From assembly GCA_003342895.1 (NCBI GenBank), contig PTFA01000010.1, forward strand, positions 9,804,139 to 9,868,138: a stretch of 64,000 nt of DNA. Reading direction: 5' to 3'. The translations under genes and the position numbers were made by a program. The stretch's first letter is position 1. Each line of letters opens with the position of its first letter. This DNA is from Casuarius casuarius. Taxonomy: Eukaryota; Chordata; Aves; Casuariiformes; Casuariidae. The notes under the pieces are model-generated. The model searched no databases, was not told the DNA's origin, and saw nothing but the letters and a program-made list of their open reading frames with translations. Below are positions 39,875-51,660 of this stretch, piece by piece.

Positions 39875-40648
39875 TTATGTTCTTCCTATTTTTCTTGACA
39901 ATGCACACACGCAGGAGGTGTCTATTCTGATCCATCTCCAGCCTACGAGTTTATTGTTCTCTGAAGTCAGTGCTCTAACGTAAGTTTGGGATGTCTTGCA
40001 TTGGGAGTTCCAGTGCTTATCATCGATGCCTCGGCAGCCATTTTTTACAGGCTTGGCTTCTTTACACCTTGTTTCATAAAAGTATTGTTTAACTGGAGAA
40101 TTGCCTGTTTTAATTTCTCCCAGCACAGTTACCTGGTGTCCTCTAATGTCGATAGCGGAGGATTTGTCCGTGACCCACAAGCTCTCACTGTCACAAACAG
40201 AATATTCCCCTCGGTGGCTCTTGTGCTCCGCATACCTTTTCCTCCGGGAGGTTCTGTTCACGACCACCGAACTTCCAATATAATCCTCCATGAGATACAA
40301 TGGCGGGGGCTCCAATGGTGTGTTGTCACTCAAGAGGACCCGGGGAGAATTGTAGCGTCTTTGCTGCCTTAAGAGGTCTGTATCCACTGGGATAACTGGC
40401 TGGAAGTCTGATTTCACATTTTCAACTCCATCCATGTCCTGCTGAGCCTCTGCTTTCTGTATTGTGTTATGATGGTTTTCCTTAATATCTATCATCTGCT
40501 TTGAAAGCTTGTTTTTCAAAATGTCTGCCTGAATGAGTTTAATGATGAGAGAATTTATTGAATCTTCTGGCAAACTCCTTTGATCCATGTTGGTTGACTG
40601 GATGCCACGAAGATAAGCAAGAAATATCACATAAAACAAGATGGACAT
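39875..40648 (-). CDS. NTF3: Neurotrophin-3 precursor (short form, complete in one exon)
   Basis: This encodes prepro-neurotrophin-3, a secreted NGF-family growth factor that signals mainly through the TrkC receptor and also binds p75NTR, supporting sensory and sympathetic neurons. The 257-codon frame runs from ATG at 40,648-40,646 to TAA at 39,877-39,875, the same length as the mammalian short isoform. Residues 1-18 form a hydrophobic signal peptide (core [11 protein letters not shown]). Residues 19-138 are the propeptide, with the conserved block [14 protein letters not shown], one N-glycosylation sequon (NRT, Asn131) and the furin-type site RRKR at 135-138. Residues 139-257 are the 119-residue mature factor. 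The ATG has G at -3 and is the first ATG in the exon. All neurotrophin cysteines are present and I see no frameshift or stop. Variation against mammalian NT-3 lies mostly in the propeptide. The exon is also in frame with seven upstream codons used by a longer isoform. Identification is essentially certain. Confidence 0.98.
   Translation of the reverse strand: MSILFYVIFLAYLRGIQSTNMDQRSLPEDSINSLIIKLIQADILKNKLSKQMIDIKENHHNTIQKAEAQQDMDGVENVKSDFQPVIPVDTDLLRQQRRYNSPRVLLSDNTPLEPPPLYLMEDYIGSSVVVNRTSRRKRYAEHKSHRGEYSVCDSESLWVTDKSSAIDIRGHQVTVLGEIKTGNSPVKQYFYETRCKEAKPVKNGCRGIDDKHWNSQCKTSQTYVRALTSENNKLVGWRWIRIDTSCVCALSRKIGRT
39878..40234 (-). other. NTF3: Mature NT-3 peptide (cystine-knot domain)
   Basis: This is the 119-residue mature growth factor, starting [11 protein letters not shown] right after the RRKR processing site and ending KIGRT. 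Counting from the mature N-terminus, six cysteines fall at 14, 57, 67, 79, 108 and 110, the neurotrophin knot pattern (pairs 14-79, 57-108 and 67-110 in the family). Arg103, a key TrkC-contact residue known for NT-3, is present in [10 protein letters not shown]. The finger loops and the VGWRWIRID strand are intact, so the product should be a functional dimeric ligand. From memory, mammalian NT-3 has Arg at mature position 61 where this copy has Lys, a conservative change. The near-identity of this domain is what separates NT-3 from NGF, BDNF and NT-4. Confidence 0.97.
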
Positions 40649-40669
40649 CACCTTGTTCACCTGTAAGAT
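40649..40669 (-). other. NTF3: NTF3 exon 5' part: in-frame codons of the long isoform
   Basis: Seven codons (ATC TTA CAG GTG AAC AAG GTG, giving ILQVNKV) precede the first ATG in the same frame, directly after a splice acceptor. In mammals the long NT-3 isoform reads this same ILQVNKV joined to a short peptide from an upstream first exon, so the acceptor is phase 0. In transcripts starting elsewhere these bases are 5'UTR. The first-exon codons themselves were not found in the window. Confidence 0.85.
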
Positions 40670-40700
40670 CTGAAAAGAAACAGAAAGTTAACATAAACAC
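40670..40700 (-). other. NTF3: Splice acceptor of the NTF3 coding exon
   Basis: On the minus strand the sequence just before the exon reads TTTCTGTTTCTTTTCAG, a strong polypyrimidine tract ending in CAG, with the AG at 40,671-40,670. A TTAAC branch-point-like motif lies about 20 bases upstream of the AG. The position agrees exactly with the known exon boundary of mammalian NTF3. Confidence 0.9.
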
Positions 40701-41509
40701 AATTATATAGGGATGTTTACTAGATGCTATAAACATGAAAATTCTGATCTGTGTTTTTAGCATGTCTCACATGTATCTTACGCACCTTAGAGACTCAGGC
40801 TGTGTGTTTCTTTTAAGATAATATCTTATAATGAATGCAACTATTTACTGATTTTTTTTCAATCAGTTTCATCTAAATTTCATGCATTCTCCAGGATGAC
40901 TTCACTTTTCTTCTTTCTGTGCATAGTGGCAAACATCCCACTTAGGTCCTTGCCCTACAGATGTAGGTTGCTATTTCTTTGGAAAGTGTGACCAGCTTAT
41001 GGCACCAGATAGAGGCCAAGTTACTTTTACAAAGTCTGTTTAGTAGAGCAGTTTAGTTTCAAAACTGCAATGAGATTATGCAGAATAACAGACTCTCTAC
41101 TAGTGTAAAATGAAAAAGTTCTATCCAGTTGGCTAAGTGTTGTCAATTTTTTTTTGTTGTGAACTCACAGATCCACAAAATTCCGACCCTCCAAATAGCC
41201 ACTTTGAGCAAGCAACTTGAATAATATTTTTAATATAAAATGGTAAAAAGACCATTTAGTTAAGTTACAACATATTTTGTTTTCATAAGGACTGACTTGT
41301 GTTTAACTTTTGCCCTGAGAGCATCAATATACACTGAGAAATAATACCGTGTTTCAATCGCTCTATCTGGTGCTATAAGGGGAAGCATTCTTGGAGAAAA
41401 AAAGATACAGTCAAGCAGCAAAGTGAGGTTTCTTATATTTTGAACTTTGGAAAGCAATGATTAGGCCTCTGTAATGCAAGAATGAGGTTCAGATGTATCC
41501 ACAGAACAT

Positions 41510-41537
41510 TTTGTACCTCCTGTTTGGGAGGTACAAA
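41510..41537. repeat. Perfect inverted repeat, 11-bp arms, 6-base loop
   Basis: TTTGTACCTCC (41,510-41,520), loop TGTTTG, GGAGGTACAAA (41,527-41,537). It is 0.84 kb upstream of the NTF3 acceptor. Confidence 0.95.
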
Positions 41538-41566
41538 CCTAACTGGGACCTACCTTGGGACCTGTT

Positions 41567-41613
41567 TGTTGTTGTTGTTGGTGGTGTTTTTTTGTTTTGG
41601 TTTTTTTTTTTGA
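41567..41613 (+). repeat. (GTT)n then poly-T low-complexity block
   Basis: Four to five GTT units grade into T-rich sequence with interspersed G. It lies about 0.9 kb upstream of the NTF3 coding exon. Confidence 0.85.
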
Positions 41614-42245
41614 ATGAAGTTCCATCAGCGTATTATATATGAAGTAGAACAGAACTGACTATTTAGAATATTCAAGGACAACTCACCCCCTCTGAAACTG
41701 AAGAGTCTTGTTCAAGCAGGTCAAAATGAAGTCAAGACCAAGACTTTGGAAAATGTGGACCTAAAAGTTGTCTTCTTCTCTGTACTGTTCTTTGCCCTGC
41801 TCTGCTCTCTGTGTATTCTCATAGTGTCCTCATAATTCTAGCTTCTGGACATCTTCAAGGAGTTTGTTTGCCATTTCTGGTTCAACTTTTCTGTCATCCT
41901 GCTTGTGTAGTTGAGAACTGTGAGAATACTCTAGCACTTGTTTAGGGAGGTGTGTTTTCTCTGTGGTTACTTGGGTATTTTGCATGTGTGCTCATAAGTA
42001 AATGAAACTAGTTTTCATTGTAAAATACTAAATCATAGAGATAAATGATTTATTTAGAAGCAGACCAACTGTAATTAAATTGTTGCAGAAGTAGTGGGAT
42101 AGGGGGCAAATATTGAACTCATGCAGTTACAGCACTCATGCAATGTGGGAAACCCTGGCTGAAATACTGCTTCAATTGATTCAAAACAGCCTTGACCTTG
42201 GTTTTCTCACCCTGCAGATGAGTCCCCCAGGAGATGCAGGTTTAC

Positions 42246-42810
42246 AGAATCAGAAAATAGTTGATATTGGAAGGTACCTCTGGAGATTGTCTTGTAAAAC
42301 CCCCCTGCTCAAAGCAGGGTCAATTAAAGTAGGTTGCTCAGGGCAACGTCCAGTCGGATATGGAATAACTCCAAGGATGGAGACTCCACAACCTCTCTGG
42401 GCAACCTTTCATAGTGTTCAGCCACCCTCATAACAAAAAAAAGGTTTTTTTCTTATGTTTCAATGACATTTGCTGTATTTCAATTTGTGCTCACTGCTTC
42501 TTGTCCTGTCACGAGATACCCCTGAGAAGAGTTTGGCTCTCTCGTCTTTACTTCCCCCATCAAATATTCATACATATTGGTAAGATTCCCCTCGACCCTT
42601 CTCTTCTCCAGGCTCAACAATTCCAGCTCTCCATATGGGAGATGCTCCAGTCTCTCAATCAGCTTTGTGGCCCTTTGCTGGATTCACTCCATTAGCTTCA
42701 TGTCTCTCATACTGGGGATCCCAGAACCAGACACAGCACTCCAGATGTGTCTCACCAGTCCTGACCAAAGGGGAAGGATCACCTCCCTTGACCTGCTGGT
42801 GACACTCTGT
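42246..42810 (-). mobile_element. 5'-truncated CR1 LINE fragment
   Basis: The minus strand is the sense orientation of a CR1 non-LTR retrotransposon. Read on the plus strand it shows the reverse complement of the 3' part: AGAATCAG near 42,246 (remnant of the tail), GGAAGGTACCTCTGGAGATT, CCACAACCTCTCTGGGCAAC, CTTCTCTTCTCCAGGCT, and CACAGCACTCCAGATGTGTCTCACC. It ends near ACCTCCCTTGACCTGCTGG. Similarity fades after about 42,810, so the 5' part including nearly all of ORF2 is missing, as in most CR1 copies. The wording is closest to avian CR1 subfamilies as I recall them; the subfamily is not assigned. The open frames inside it are broken and not genes. It lies in NTF3 intron or 5' flank, 1.6 kb from the coding exon. 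Confidence 0.9.
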
Positions 42811-45800
42811 GTAGTCTGTGTTTTTCCTAGAAGAAATGGCTGGGAAATCAGACCTCTTAAAGAAAACTTTCCCCTTCAAGAAATCACCATTTTTCCATTT
42901 AAGACGGAAAACAAAACAAACACACAAAACAGGAAAAAACGTGAAAAAAAGTTTTATTGGAGAATCCTCTATCAGCTCTAAGCAAAGCTCCTTTTAGCAA
43001 CAGTGAGCTCCCACTTCATAGTTTGGAACTGCAGCAAAATCAGAGCTACCCTCTGTGGATGTGTGATCTGTCCTTTTATGGACAAGAAATGTGTTTTCTC
43101 CATTCTCAGTTGCACAGTATGAGTTCACCTAAATCTACACTGTTGCTTGCAGCAAAGTTATGCTTTGAAAAATAAAATCTAAGATTTTGAGTTGTCATAC
43201 AGTTACTGTCATACCTAAATAAATACTAACTTGGATCTCAGTGCCCAAACAGCACTGTATAAAAAAATCTCTTCCTACATCACTTGGTCTTCCTTCAGCA
43301 AATTATTCACTTTTAAGAACAGCAAAAATATTTTATAACAGATGTCATTCAGAAGATTTCCTACAGCACTCAGAAGAGCTAACCCACAGTGCGACACAAA
43401 AGTCAATAGGATGGTGAGCAAAGCTCTGACAATGCTCACTTCAGATGCTGAAAACGTAATTCATGCCAACATGCAGCTGCATGTAATCACTGGACTGCTT
43501 AGTTTCAAAGCTAAGTGGCACTAGCAAAATATACAAGCTGGAGCAGGTCATGAGGTGGGAAAATTAATGCTGGAGTTTCTGCAGACTCTCTCTGATGTCA
43601 TGCTGCACACAGAAAGGAAGGGCTAGCGACCTCAGAATGGTAGCAGTAAGAGTAAATGATTTTGCACGTGTGGGGCTGAACTATCACAAATGTTAAAAAA
43701 TATTTTGCTGAATCTAAAGTGTCTTACAGATTTGGGGGGAGAAGTGTTAAACTACTCTGAAATGTGACATGTAGTTTAGTTTAGCCTTGGCAAATTATGT
43801 GCTGCAAGTCAGAATGTTTTAGAACCATTATTTTAATTTTTCTGAAATATTTTAGGGTACAAAATTTGAAATGAAAATGCAAACGTTTGATGAAAGAGAC
43901 TACAGTTTTCAGAGAGTTTGTCCAAGATGGTTCACTTAGGTGTTTCGGTTCACTTAAGTGGCACAGAAACATCTCAGAAACATCTGCCCATGACTTAAAA
44001 TTGTTAGGCTGCCCATGAAGTCCAGCACCTCAGAAGATACATAAGGCAGTATTCTAGCCAGAAGAAATGGAAGTTACTGGGAAACTGTAGCTGATTTGTG
44101 GTTTTAGCTCTATTCAGAATATGAGACAGACACCTGGAAAATGTATTGATTGTATTGGTTTGTTTTGATATTTTCAAAGCAAATCATTCTGATGTTTCTG
44201 GATATGCTTAAAAATGTACGCAATGCCCTTCCCAAAACAGAAACGGTGCTTATTTATCATAGCCCAGTGAATAAAGTGTCCATAGAGGAGACTTGCATTC
44301 ATCCCCTCGGTGCTTTCAGAGACAAGATTTGATCAGAGGTATCCTGTCTATCTGAAGAGTGCTCTAAGGCTATTCGGCTCAGGCTATTGGACCTGAGTGT
44401 GGACTTGTACGGACTTCAGCAGAAGCTGCTCCAGCACATGTAGTGTTACGGCTTCTCCAACCATTTGTTGAATGGCATAAAAATCCCCTGAAAATTTAGT
44501 CCCTCACATCATATTTTCTATTCTTTTATTAAAAATTCTTGAAAATAAGATGATTCATTTCTAGTAGAAATATTTTGTTCATGCCAAATATTTTCTAGTT
44601 AGCTGAACACTTTGAGATATTTTTGTCATTCGTCGAGGTTCTTCTTTAAGTTTTCCATACGTACATCCCTGTGTCTCTGCGGAATGCCCATAAAAAAGGT
44701 TTTCCAATGAGTATTGGAAAGGTATGAAGAATGGTCCTAGAATGGACACAATGCTATTTAAAGTCCTACACAAAGTACAGAGTAGATTACTATATAAGGG
44801 CCTAGGTACATTACATAGGCAAGCATTTCCATGGTGATCTCAAAATAAGAGCTCAGCCCAGCATCATGCTTCATGGTACAATAACAGCTGAAGTAGAGTT
44901 ATTACATGTGAATATAGACAGCCCTAATCAGTGACTGGTTCCACCAGATTTCTGCCTGATATAGCTGATTGTGCTGGAGTACTAATGGTGGTACTTGAGC
45001 TCAGTTCCTGTTTTCATGAGCTGTCATGTCAGCTGTGACACAGGCTAGTTGCCATTAAAGTAAGAGTCTTCAGAGTGTATTGAGTATAAATTAAATAAGG
45101 CATTATTTAATTAATAGCAATATGACCACATATCCACTTGATTGGTATAATCATCTTACTATGCAGTATCTACTAAATACCTACCCCAGATACCACGTGG
45201 TAGTCGAACAGTTAAGATATCTCAGGGTGGATCCAGCAGTATTTATTCAGCACTTTTTCTGAATTCACACCCAAAGGGATCCTTTGTTGACCTACCACAA
45301 AAAGAGTAGGCAGCTGCCTAGGATGGGGATTAGAAACCTAATTTAGTCTTGCTACTGGCATATCCAGGCTGCTTTTTTGCCTCTGTCCTCCTGACTCCTT
45401 TTCTATTCCATGTGATTGGAGTTCAGCAAGGGCTGTTGATATGGTCCAGGAAGCTGTTTTGCCAGGGCTGCTGAGAAGCTTTGGGTCAGTTCTGCTTTTG
45501 TGGTTTTTTTTTTTTTTTCACTATGCTATGCTGTGTGGCCTTCTAGGTATTTTGGATGTACTGGTGATGCTTTGAGCTGCTGCCAAACCCTTGCTAGAAG
45601 TGATTGAAAAATGAGCGGCATATCGTTCTCAAATTAACCATTAAATAAACTCTGCTATGTGAAATTTGGAAAAGCACTGAACATTGATGTAGGAAGGAAG
45701 GCTAATCTTTTCAAGTTGGTCCTTTTGCAAAGTGGATGCTACCCTGGCTTTCAAGGATGATTAAAAACATGTAAACAAGGGCAAAGAAGATCTTTAAAGG

Positions 45801-46969
45801 AAGAAAGAGTAGAACTAAGAGACAATAAGGCATAATGAATGGTCTAAAGAATTTTTGGGAGGAGACAACATAGTGTGGTAGGAAAACCAACAGTTCCTGG
45901 TAGTATAGAGCAGGCTGTTAATTTGCCCTAAACAAGTTTTACTTAGAGATTGCTGACACTTGTGGCACAGCAAGTAAAAACAAACACCATAGAAAAGAAA
46001 AGCTGATGCACTGCAAAGTCATTTGTTCCCCTGATCTTTCAACTGTAGCTTAGGTTTACTCTGTTTTAATGGTTTATATTCCTTCCTGTCACAGCAGTGT
46101 TGGCAGTGTATTAATGCTGTCTAGCCAAGGTGTCTCATGTAAGGCCTACATTTAGGAGAAGTAAACATCCTTACCTAGGGCTTCCATAAAGAAATGAAAT
46201 CCCCAAAAGACTCTGGCAAGTCATATTTCACCCTTTTCAGACCCCACACTTCACACAATATTGGAGAGTTTTGTTGTATTTCGTTTGTGGTGACTTTTTT
46301 TAGAACTGTATGGACTTATTTTGATCACTCTCTGAACACGCTACACAGCTAAAGAGCAAAGTATCATGTAATACATTCTGTGAAAATAATGAAATCCTAG
46401 TACTGTGAGACAGTGCTTAAGTATTTACTTTTAAGTCGTTGCTGAGAGGAACTGGAATGGAAGCAGAAGTGACTGCTAAATTTTGCATTCAGCATGGTAA
46501 TATCCAACATGATTTATGTAAGTCAGCTTGAAGTATTTGACACTGTGTGAAAATTTAAGAGCAGCTTTTGTTCTTCAGACCAAGCAGCTAATGATCATTT
46601 GCGGTGGCTGACAGCTTATTCAGGCTTTTGCTAAAGAAGACAGTGTAATTATTCTCACTGCTTGCTAAGCACTGTTTTCAAAAACTCACAGAAAGCAACA
46701 AGTAGCAGGATGTCCTGTTGATTCCCTCATCCCAATGGCTCTGTTGAGAAGAAATGCAGTTTGTTTCTTCTGTGCTTTAAGACACAGTGAAAAGTACAGA
46801 ACAAGGAAAATACCACCATATTCTAAATATTCAGGTGAATATGGTGGAGTGGAGTATGAAATAATGGCACATGAAAATCCACACTGTATTTCAGAATAGT
46901 AATTGACCATTTGTACAGTTTGTGCCTGGAGAAGGATTTATTAAGGCAGATTGCTGCAGAGTACTGTTT

Positions 46970-48060
46970 GCCCCCGGAGACGCAATGACCCTTCTGAATG
47001 TTTCCACTTCTCAAGATACAGCAATTTCAACACATATGGATTGAACCTAAAGCTTTTACAAGAGCCAGACCCATGCAGAAGCCTAAGAATTCAGAGACAA
47101 AATCAAGTGGGACAGCGTTATGGCAGCTTTAAGCGTTAACCCTCCCATCCTCAGGGCCGACTCAATTGTAAGTTAAAGCAAAAGAATTTGAAACTCATGC
47201 ATTCCTCTTGCAGATGGGCTGGGAAGTGTGGATACATACCATACCTGAGGGGACCGCAGGAGTTTCAAGTCCCCATAGCAGGTCAGTTTCTTTTAATCAT
47301 GAGTTACTCAAAGCTATATTTAAAGGAGATGACACATCTGATCGCTGGGCCCCATTAGCCTTCAGTGAAAGGTACATACCTAATCTCTTATGGAAATGGA
47401 GCTCAGTCTACAGACTCATTGACATTTCCTTTTCCTCTCTCAATGACTGGCTGAGCATCGCACAGCAAACCAGTTGCATGTCCAAGCACAAAAATCTCAT
47501 CTGCTCTGAATGAATCAACCTCCCTGTTTGTGATTACAGTCGTTACCATGACCCTCGTTGGGTTGTTGAGGAAAGCTTTTCTGATCAGTAACATCTTTCT
47601 GGGGAACAGTTTTGCGATAACACATTGGCTGCTAGGAGTAAACTGTTTTCTGCGCAGTTAAACACACCATATGGAGCTGCAGCGACATCAGTTCATTTCA
47701 GACCCCACCGATTGTAATGGCATATTGTGTCTACATTTGATCTTCCCACTGCTATATCTTTTCAGAGATCAAAATGTGATCGCCTTAAACATACCTGCCC
47801 ATTTCCAGCAGAAAGATCAGGAGCAGTTCCTTGGTGCTTACCTCACTAGTTGGAACGACGTCTGCTTCTCATGCCTTGTGCAAAGCTAATTCTGTTAGGT
47901 TTTGGCCCTGCACCTTCATCCCCCGCCACTGACATCATCGGCAGTTCAGGGCACTGGAGACCCCCCAGAGGCATCCGACACTCCCCAGCATCCTGTAGCA
48001 ATCCCACTGAGAGTCTCGGCAATTAATAATGTCCAGTACAGTATCAACCGCACTAGCCAC
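46970..48060. promoter_or_regulatory. CpG-richer, repeat-free segment in NTF3 intron or 5' flank (candidate enhancer)
   Basis: By hand count about 15 CpG dinucleotides fall in the 600 bases from 47,459 to 48,060, several times the density of nearby sequence. The segment has no recognisable repeat. It is too sparse for a CpG-island promoter. Homeodomain-type AATTAATAAT lies at about 48,020. Lost CpG decay can mark a conserved regulatory element; this is an inference from composition only. Open frames in it have no recognisable domain. Confidence 0.3.
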
Positions 48061-48684
48061 ATCCCCAGCTCTGTAATCAACTGCAGAATTAGGAAGGCTT
48101 TCCTCAGACACAGCCAGCTCTTTTTCTATTTTAATTTCTTTCCTCACTGATATTTCTGCAATAGGATATTTGCACCTGTCTGCCTATGCCCAGAACATTG
48201 CCATGGTATAACTGTGCATTAACCAGCCTGCTAATTAATCTGTGGCAACTCTTTCAGAGGCTGGGATCCTGATTTCTCTGATTTGCGGGAAGAGTCTAGT
48301 CAAGTCATCATCTCTGTTCATTAGTTTCTACATCTGCAAAATAAGGAACTCCATGGAATGGTGTTGGGGCTTTGCTACCCTAGATATTTACTCTGACATC
48401 CTTTTTTTTTTCCCCCTCAAGCTGTTGGTTTTGATTGCAAAACTGGATTTCCTCTCATCACACAAGGCATGATAGCCATCCAGTATGATGCCCTGCATGC
48501 TGTGTGGGAGACGCCTGTCTGAAAGCAAGGAGACATCTTTCAAGCAGCTATATTTAACAAATATATTTCCATAAATGTTGCCAGTATAAATCATCCTTTG
48601 TTATCTTGTAACATTCTCATGTCACTGCTTTTTGAGCGCTGGGAAAGCATTTATCTTGGTTTATACGCAGTAGGAGGGGTGCTA

Positions 48685-48810
48685 TTCCTCCCATTTTAAA
48701 GGGCAGAGACTGAGGTACAGAGAAGTCAGATGATTTTTGCAAGGTTGTATAGGTGTTCTGCTGTAAGTCTGGGAACTGACACAGGACTTCCATGTCACAC
48801 CATCTGCATC
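48685..48810 (-). repeat. MIR-like SINE fragment
   Basis: CCCATTTTAAAGGGCAGAGA, CTGAGGTACAGAGAAGTCAG and TTTTTGCAAGGTTGTATAGG reproduce the reverse-complement MIR core in order. The copy sits in NTF3 intron or 5' flank just beyond the CpG-richer segment. Confidence 0.65.
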
Positions 48811-50588
48811 AGAAAAGACCAACTGGAATGCTCTGCGGAAGTTTGATACATCAGTGACAAGTATGAAATGAAAGGAAATGAAACCAGTGCCATCTGAGGT
48901 GAGTGATACCTTAGTTGTAGCAAAGAGCTATAGCCACAGTTGGGGTAAACAATTTCCACAAAAGCCAGAATATTTCTGCATATTATTCACTGCATAGCTA
49001 TGAAAACAGCCCAAATTAATGAGAAATCTAAAGGTCATATCCAAAGCTAAAACAGTAAACTCCAGTGACTTGATGAGACCTGTGCTAATTTTACAAAAAC
49101 AAGATTTGCCCATAGCTTTGCCTTTGTCTTTTTCTTTCCCCTTCTTTTTTTTTTCTGGAAGTCATTTGCAAACAGAAGAATGTAAAGCACCAGAGCTAAA
49201 CTGCTGGTTACGGATAATTTAAGATAATCTACTGTTTGTCTGTTAGTTAATCTTTTCATTACTGATTGTTAATAGCAGCAGAGCCAAGCAGCAAAGAAGC
49301 TGAATTTGCAGCTGAATTTGGAGGGTATGCAAACAGCAGTGAGCAAAGAGAAATACCATCTCTGCTGGGGAGATGGAGACATTATAAAATATTGGCAGAA
49401 AATTACCAAATGAGAGTCAAACTAGAAATTACAGGCTAGTGTGTTGGGGGATTAATAGTCTTAAGCAATGATACGCAGAGGGAAAGATAAATTTAAAAAG
49501 GAGCAATGCCTGATCAGACCTAGGAATGATCTAAAACTTTGGAAAGACCCAGTATCTAATAAATGTACATACTGAAGTATTTCATTGCAGAACGAGGAAG
49601 AGATTGTCCCTCTTTGTAGCATAGCAAAAGATCAGGAAAGCTGCTTGAAAGTCAGAAGGTATTGTCATATTAAAGGAAAATTGGAGAAGAGCAGCAAAAA
49701 TTACTAGAAAGCTTGTAAAATTGACCTTTGAGAAAATTGCCTGGAAAGTGCAAGCCTTTGCTGTGAGCTGACAAAAAGGGCATGACTGTAAACCCAGTGT
49801 GAAGATCTGGAAAGTGTAAGTATTGGTGAGAGTATTCACTTTAGGGTGGGACAAAGGAGCACAATCAGGAAAAACGGGATTAAAATAAGAAAAAGGAAGT
49901 TAGGCTGATCATCAAAAACAGTTTTCAAGCTCTGCAAGATGTTTGTAACCAGCTCAAAGCCACACCAAAGAGGCCTGATTTCATGTTTCGTTACAGCCCT
50001 GAAATTCCATCTAAGTCTTTCTGTTTTAAACAGTTTGAAGATCCATTAACCTTTCAAGTCAGCTTGGACCTACTTTGTCTCAACCAGGGCTGATTAATTG
50101 TTTTGTATTAAAGTCAGGCAATAGGTACAGTTATTCTAATTTTCATCTGAGAGATGCTCTGAGGATTTAAGTGCTCTGTAACTGAAGTTGAGAGCAGTCT
50201 TCCAGATGAAACTCATTTCTTTCACCTCCTTACGACTCTGAGCGGTGCAAACCTGTCTTCTGCATGTATTAGAGACATGATCTGTATTTTAGTGTAATCT
50301 AAGAAGAAAAGAAGGGAAACCATTGGAAGTCTTGAAGTGAAGTGCTCCACATTTATAATGAATTTCTCTTATTGTTCCATTTTTAAATGCCAAAATAAAA
50401 TTTGGTCTTATTCTAGAGACATTGCCTTTGTTTCAGTTTACAGCTAGCAGCAGTGGGTTTTGTATAATTTGGTGGCTGGAGAGAAAGGGAAACAACAGTT
50501 AACACTCAGATTCTCAGATTTTTGCCCTTCTCCTATTATGCTATGAATCAGCAGTCTCCTAGACACTCTTTGAAATAGGATGGTCTGA

Positions 50589-50607
50589 TTTTTTTTTTTT
50601 TTTTTTT
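50589..50607 (+). repeat. Poly-T tract (19 T)
   Basis: Homopolymer in NTF3 intron or 5' flank with AT-rich flanks and no recognisable parent element. Confidence 0.9.
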
Positions 50608-51613
50608 ACATTTACATTCCCACTGGACAATCCATTTTAATTGAAAATGAAATTTTGTAGGACAAATTTGAGAGATTTTTAAAAACTATTTTCAGATTTT
50701 CTGATGTTAAGAAACTCCAAAGGAAAATTTTTTCAAAGTGTCAATTTCAAAATGAATCTTTTGCTGGATTTTATATTGAAAGCAAAAGGTTTATTTTTGC
50801 TTTTAGAAGTTGAAACTTTTCTTCCTTTTTCGTATTTTCCAATTTTTTTTTCTTTTACAAATTGAAAGAAAACACTGAAATCAAGCAAGCAAACAGAGCA
50901 AAAGAAGGGTAACAGCTTCAAAAATATTAGAGCCTCGCTATGAAAAAACATAAACCCCTCAACCTACTTTATGGGTACAGACGGAACTCACATTTGCAAT
51001 GAAACAGAAAGACAATAAAAGGAAATGCTAGTTAGAAATGAAATGAACATTATTTGGTTCGAATAAAAATTCCTGAAGAGAATCTGAGATGCATCTGTTG
51101 ATAAAAGAGTAATTTCTTTGGTTTTCTGACAGCTCTACTGTGACCCTTGGATACAGATATTTCCCTGTAGATTAGAAACACTGTTAGTACAACACTGCCT
51201 AGTCAAAAGCCCAGTGAAAACTTTAAGATACCATTTGCTGAGAATTCCTCCCAAATGTTGAGTATGAGCCTAGCTGCACCTCCACAAGCAATGCATTGCC
51301 ACCCCTCGTGCACTTTGTGGGACTGTGACTGTGACAAGCCATTGCACAAGAGTCTTTGTGGGGAAGCTCCATTTCATTTCATCCAAAACTGCACCTGTGT
51401 TTGCTTTGCAAACTCCCATGACTCCTGGTTTCTTTAAAGCTGTACAGAAATATATCCTTGGCCACTTCGTGAATCAAAGTTTACTCTCTAAATTGCCTCT
51501 CCCCGCTCCTCAAAGGTTCACAAACCTCCAAGTAGAAAAGTCTTGTTAGACATGCAGGTGCAAAATTTTAGATGCAAAAGTTGTGAAGCAGGAGTTCTCA
51601 GGACCAGGACTCT

Positions 51614-51660
51614 AGGCCTGATCCAAATACTCTAAAACCACCAGTAAGATCTCCTTGAAT
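51614..51660. repeat. Fossil palindromic repeat, half copy
   Basis: AGGCCTGATCCAAATACTCT, then AGTAAGATCTCCTTGAATGC, matches the left arm GGCCTGATCCAAAGCCC ... GTCTCC. The palindrome's other arm is not seen. Confidence 0.4.

Larger units (their letters stand above)
40701..42245. other. NTF3 intron or 5' flank proximal to the coding exon
   Basis: Non-coding DNA between the acceptor and the CR1 copy. It holds the 41.5-kb hairpin and a GTT/poly-T block. The first exon of the long NT-3 isoform (expected to encode MVTFAT-like residues followed by a GT donor) is not found. Some mammalian transcripts begin close to this exon; no TATA box or CpG island stands out. Confidence 0.65.

Noticed and set aside
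39986..40372. 128-codon open frame antisense to NTF3
   Set aside because: It is the reverse-strand shadow of the strongly constrained NT-3 coding exon; no independent motif.
40539..40763. Minus-strand frame running from intron into the NTF3 exon
   Set aside because: It crosses the splice acceptor in a different frame from NT-3 and carries no conserved sequence.
42577..42981. 134-codon plus-strand open frame
   Set aside because: It lies antisense in the CR1 fragment and is a repeat artefact.
47208..48150. Series of plus-strand open frames in the CpG-richer block
   Set aside because: Three unrelated short frames with no domain. Composition alone explains them; no pseudogene parent is recognisable.
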